A stretch of 64,000 nt of DNA, from the NCBI GenBank assembly GCA_910579185.1, contig CAJTTG010000008.1, forward strand, positions 36,525-100,524, in the 5' to 3' direction. Shown here piece by piece: positions 63,166 to 64,000 of the stretch. The DNA is from an uncultured Muribaculaceae bacterium. GTDB taxonomy: Bacteria; Bacteroidota; Bacteroidia; Bacteroidales; Muribaculaceae. How positions within the stretch are numbered: the stretch's first letter is position 1; each line of letters opens with the position of its first letter. The position numbers and the translations under genes were made by a program. Under the pieces are notes generated by a model. It worked only from the letters and a program-made list of their open reading frames with translations. It made no database searches and was not told where the DNA came from.

Positions 63166-64000
63166 CTATTATATTTATATATTTTATCATATTTGGTTAC
63201 AACTATGGTATTGTCAGCAGGAAGACTTAGTTGCTTCCGCCCTTTTCCGTAAACTTTAAATTTACCGCCGTTTTTTTCAACTTGAATCTTTGCTCTCCTC
63301 TGTCCTTTGGACATTCGAGTTGATTTATTTAGTTTTGCCTCTTTGATTGAATAGGTTTTCCCATCACTATTTTTTGTGAGAGCATCTGTATCTGTTCTAT
63401 TACCTTTTACATTACCCAACCCATTTTCCGGAACCAAACGAATATTAGTATAGACTTCTTGTCCAGATTCCTTTAATTCTTTGACAACCTGTTTCTCAAA
63501 CGCTTTTCCTTCGGCTATTTTATCACCGTTTTTCATTGTTTTAGAAACACCTTTGGCCGCATCAGAGGCTGCATCAGCTGCTTTTGTTGCCATTCGCGCC
63601 GCTTTTGTAGCGCCTGCCGGGACTCCAGGAATAAGCAACGCTGCAAAATCAGCACCAGCGTCTATAAGATTATCCGTAGCAGCATCACTATCCCCCATAA
63701 TATAGTTTACACCTGCCACGGCTAAATCATAAATGACATTTCCAGCATCCCAAGGACTCTCAAGAATCTCTCCGGTAGGATCTAATACTCCGAGCGGATT
63801 GGCGGCGCAGTATAATAATGGACTGAAGTCTTTATAGTCCTCGGCCATGGGGTCGGGTCGCCAGAAGCGGCCGAGGGTGGCGTCGTAGGGACGCGCCTCG
63901 AAGTCCAGGAGGTCGAGGCCGCTGACGCGGTCAAGCTCTTTGCCGCCGAATTTCCATCGCTGCGACTCACCAAGATAGCTGCATCCCATAAGCATTCCGT
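63162..64000 (-). CDS. Rhs protein with a nuclease-like C-terminal toxin domain (Rhs 2), partial
   Basis: The frame is open through the right edge of the window, so only the last 279 residues are seen. They begin in the Rhs core end (GMLMGCSYLGESQRWKFGG ... LYCAANPL), followed by an alanine-rich hydrophobic pretoxin segment. The last 110 residues have a PD-(D/E)XK-like pattern: E in GKAFEKQVVKEL, D in NRTDTDALT and E-x-K in SIKEAKLNKS. A nuclease that degrades DNA of neighbouring cells is likely; the exact family is not known to me. Confidence 0.8.
   Translation of the reverse strand, partial: GMLMGCSYLGESQRWKFGGKELDRVSGLDLLDFEARPYDATLGRFWRPDPMAEDYKDFSPLLYCAANPLGVLDPTGEILESPWDAGNVIYDLAVAGVNYIMGDSDAATDNLIDAGADFAALLIPGVPAGATKAARMATKAADAASDAAKGVSKTMKNGDKIAEGKAFEKQVVKELKESGQEVYTNIRLVPENGLGNVKGNRTDTDALTKNSDGKTYSIKEAKLNKSTRMSKGQRRAKIQVEKNGGKFKVYGKGRKQLSLPADNTIVVTKYDKIYKYNR
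63852..63994. repeat. Rhs core-end repeat, copy 2
   Basis: Matches 60300-60442 in the same orientation with five mismatches. Beyond it, towards lower coordinates, the two Rhs genes diverge after the LYCAANPL codons. Confidence 0.9.

Overview
The window looks like chromosomal DNA from a Bacteroidales gut bacterium, most likely Muribaculaceae (family-level placement is inference). The reasons are: Bacteroidetes-type promoters (TTTG, 19-21 bases, TAnnTTTG) before many genes, the two-tRNA context, a type IX secretion sortase (PorU), DUF4834 next to phosphatidylserine synthase, a BACON-like lipoprotein, an ECF-sigma/outer-membrane-barrel operon, and a eukaryote-type branching enzyme. Most core genes are GC-rich; three stretches are clearly more AT-rich and look accessory.

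Region by region. 1-5 kb: end of pdxB, a flavodiiron protein, malate dehydrogenase, asnA, an inositol-phosphatase family protein, and a MarR-GNAT fusion with a cupin gene behind it. 6-8.6 kb: a secreted transglutaminase-like protein and a secreted partner. 8.7-18 kb: tRNA-Leu, glgB, the phosphatidylethanolamine pair psd-pssA, DUF4834, DUF2461, lysS, gpsA and pgi. 18-24 kb: a leftward rimP-nusA-infB-folK operon. 24-30.6 kb: a possible structured RNA, then a rightward cluster of SPFH, GYF, zinc-ribbon/membrane and secreted proteins that recalls the YdjGHI arm of the PspA envelope-stress response but has no PspA. 30.7-38.2 kb: YafQ-type toxin-antitoxin, a holin-like membrane protein, riboflavin synthase, an aminotransferase, a DUF4261 protein, a ferredoxin, and a membrane protein-ECF sigma-outer membrane barrel operon.

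38.2-40.9 kb is a small AT-rich accessory patch next to tRNA-Ser. It holds a BACON-like lipoprotein, a nonsense-broken small gene, an XRE regulator with a 39-residue partner and a 20-bp operator palindrome, and a second copy of the tRNA-Ser 3' end. 41-54.8 kb returns to core genes: an EEP-family lipoprotein, a DUF4595-like lipoprotein, porU, a TPR histidine kinase, dnaX, a small lipoprotein, a SUI1 protein and an AddA-like helicase-nuclease.

54.8-64 kb is an AT-rich, all-leftward polymorphic-toxin locus. It has two Rhs genes with nearly identical core ends but different C-terminal toxin domains (one papain-like, one PD-(D/E)XK nuclease-like), each followed by short genes of the immunity-protein kind, including two TPR paralogues. 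The two places most worth following up are the SPFH/GYF/zinc-ribbon cluster with its upstream RNA, and the Rhs toxin/immunity array.
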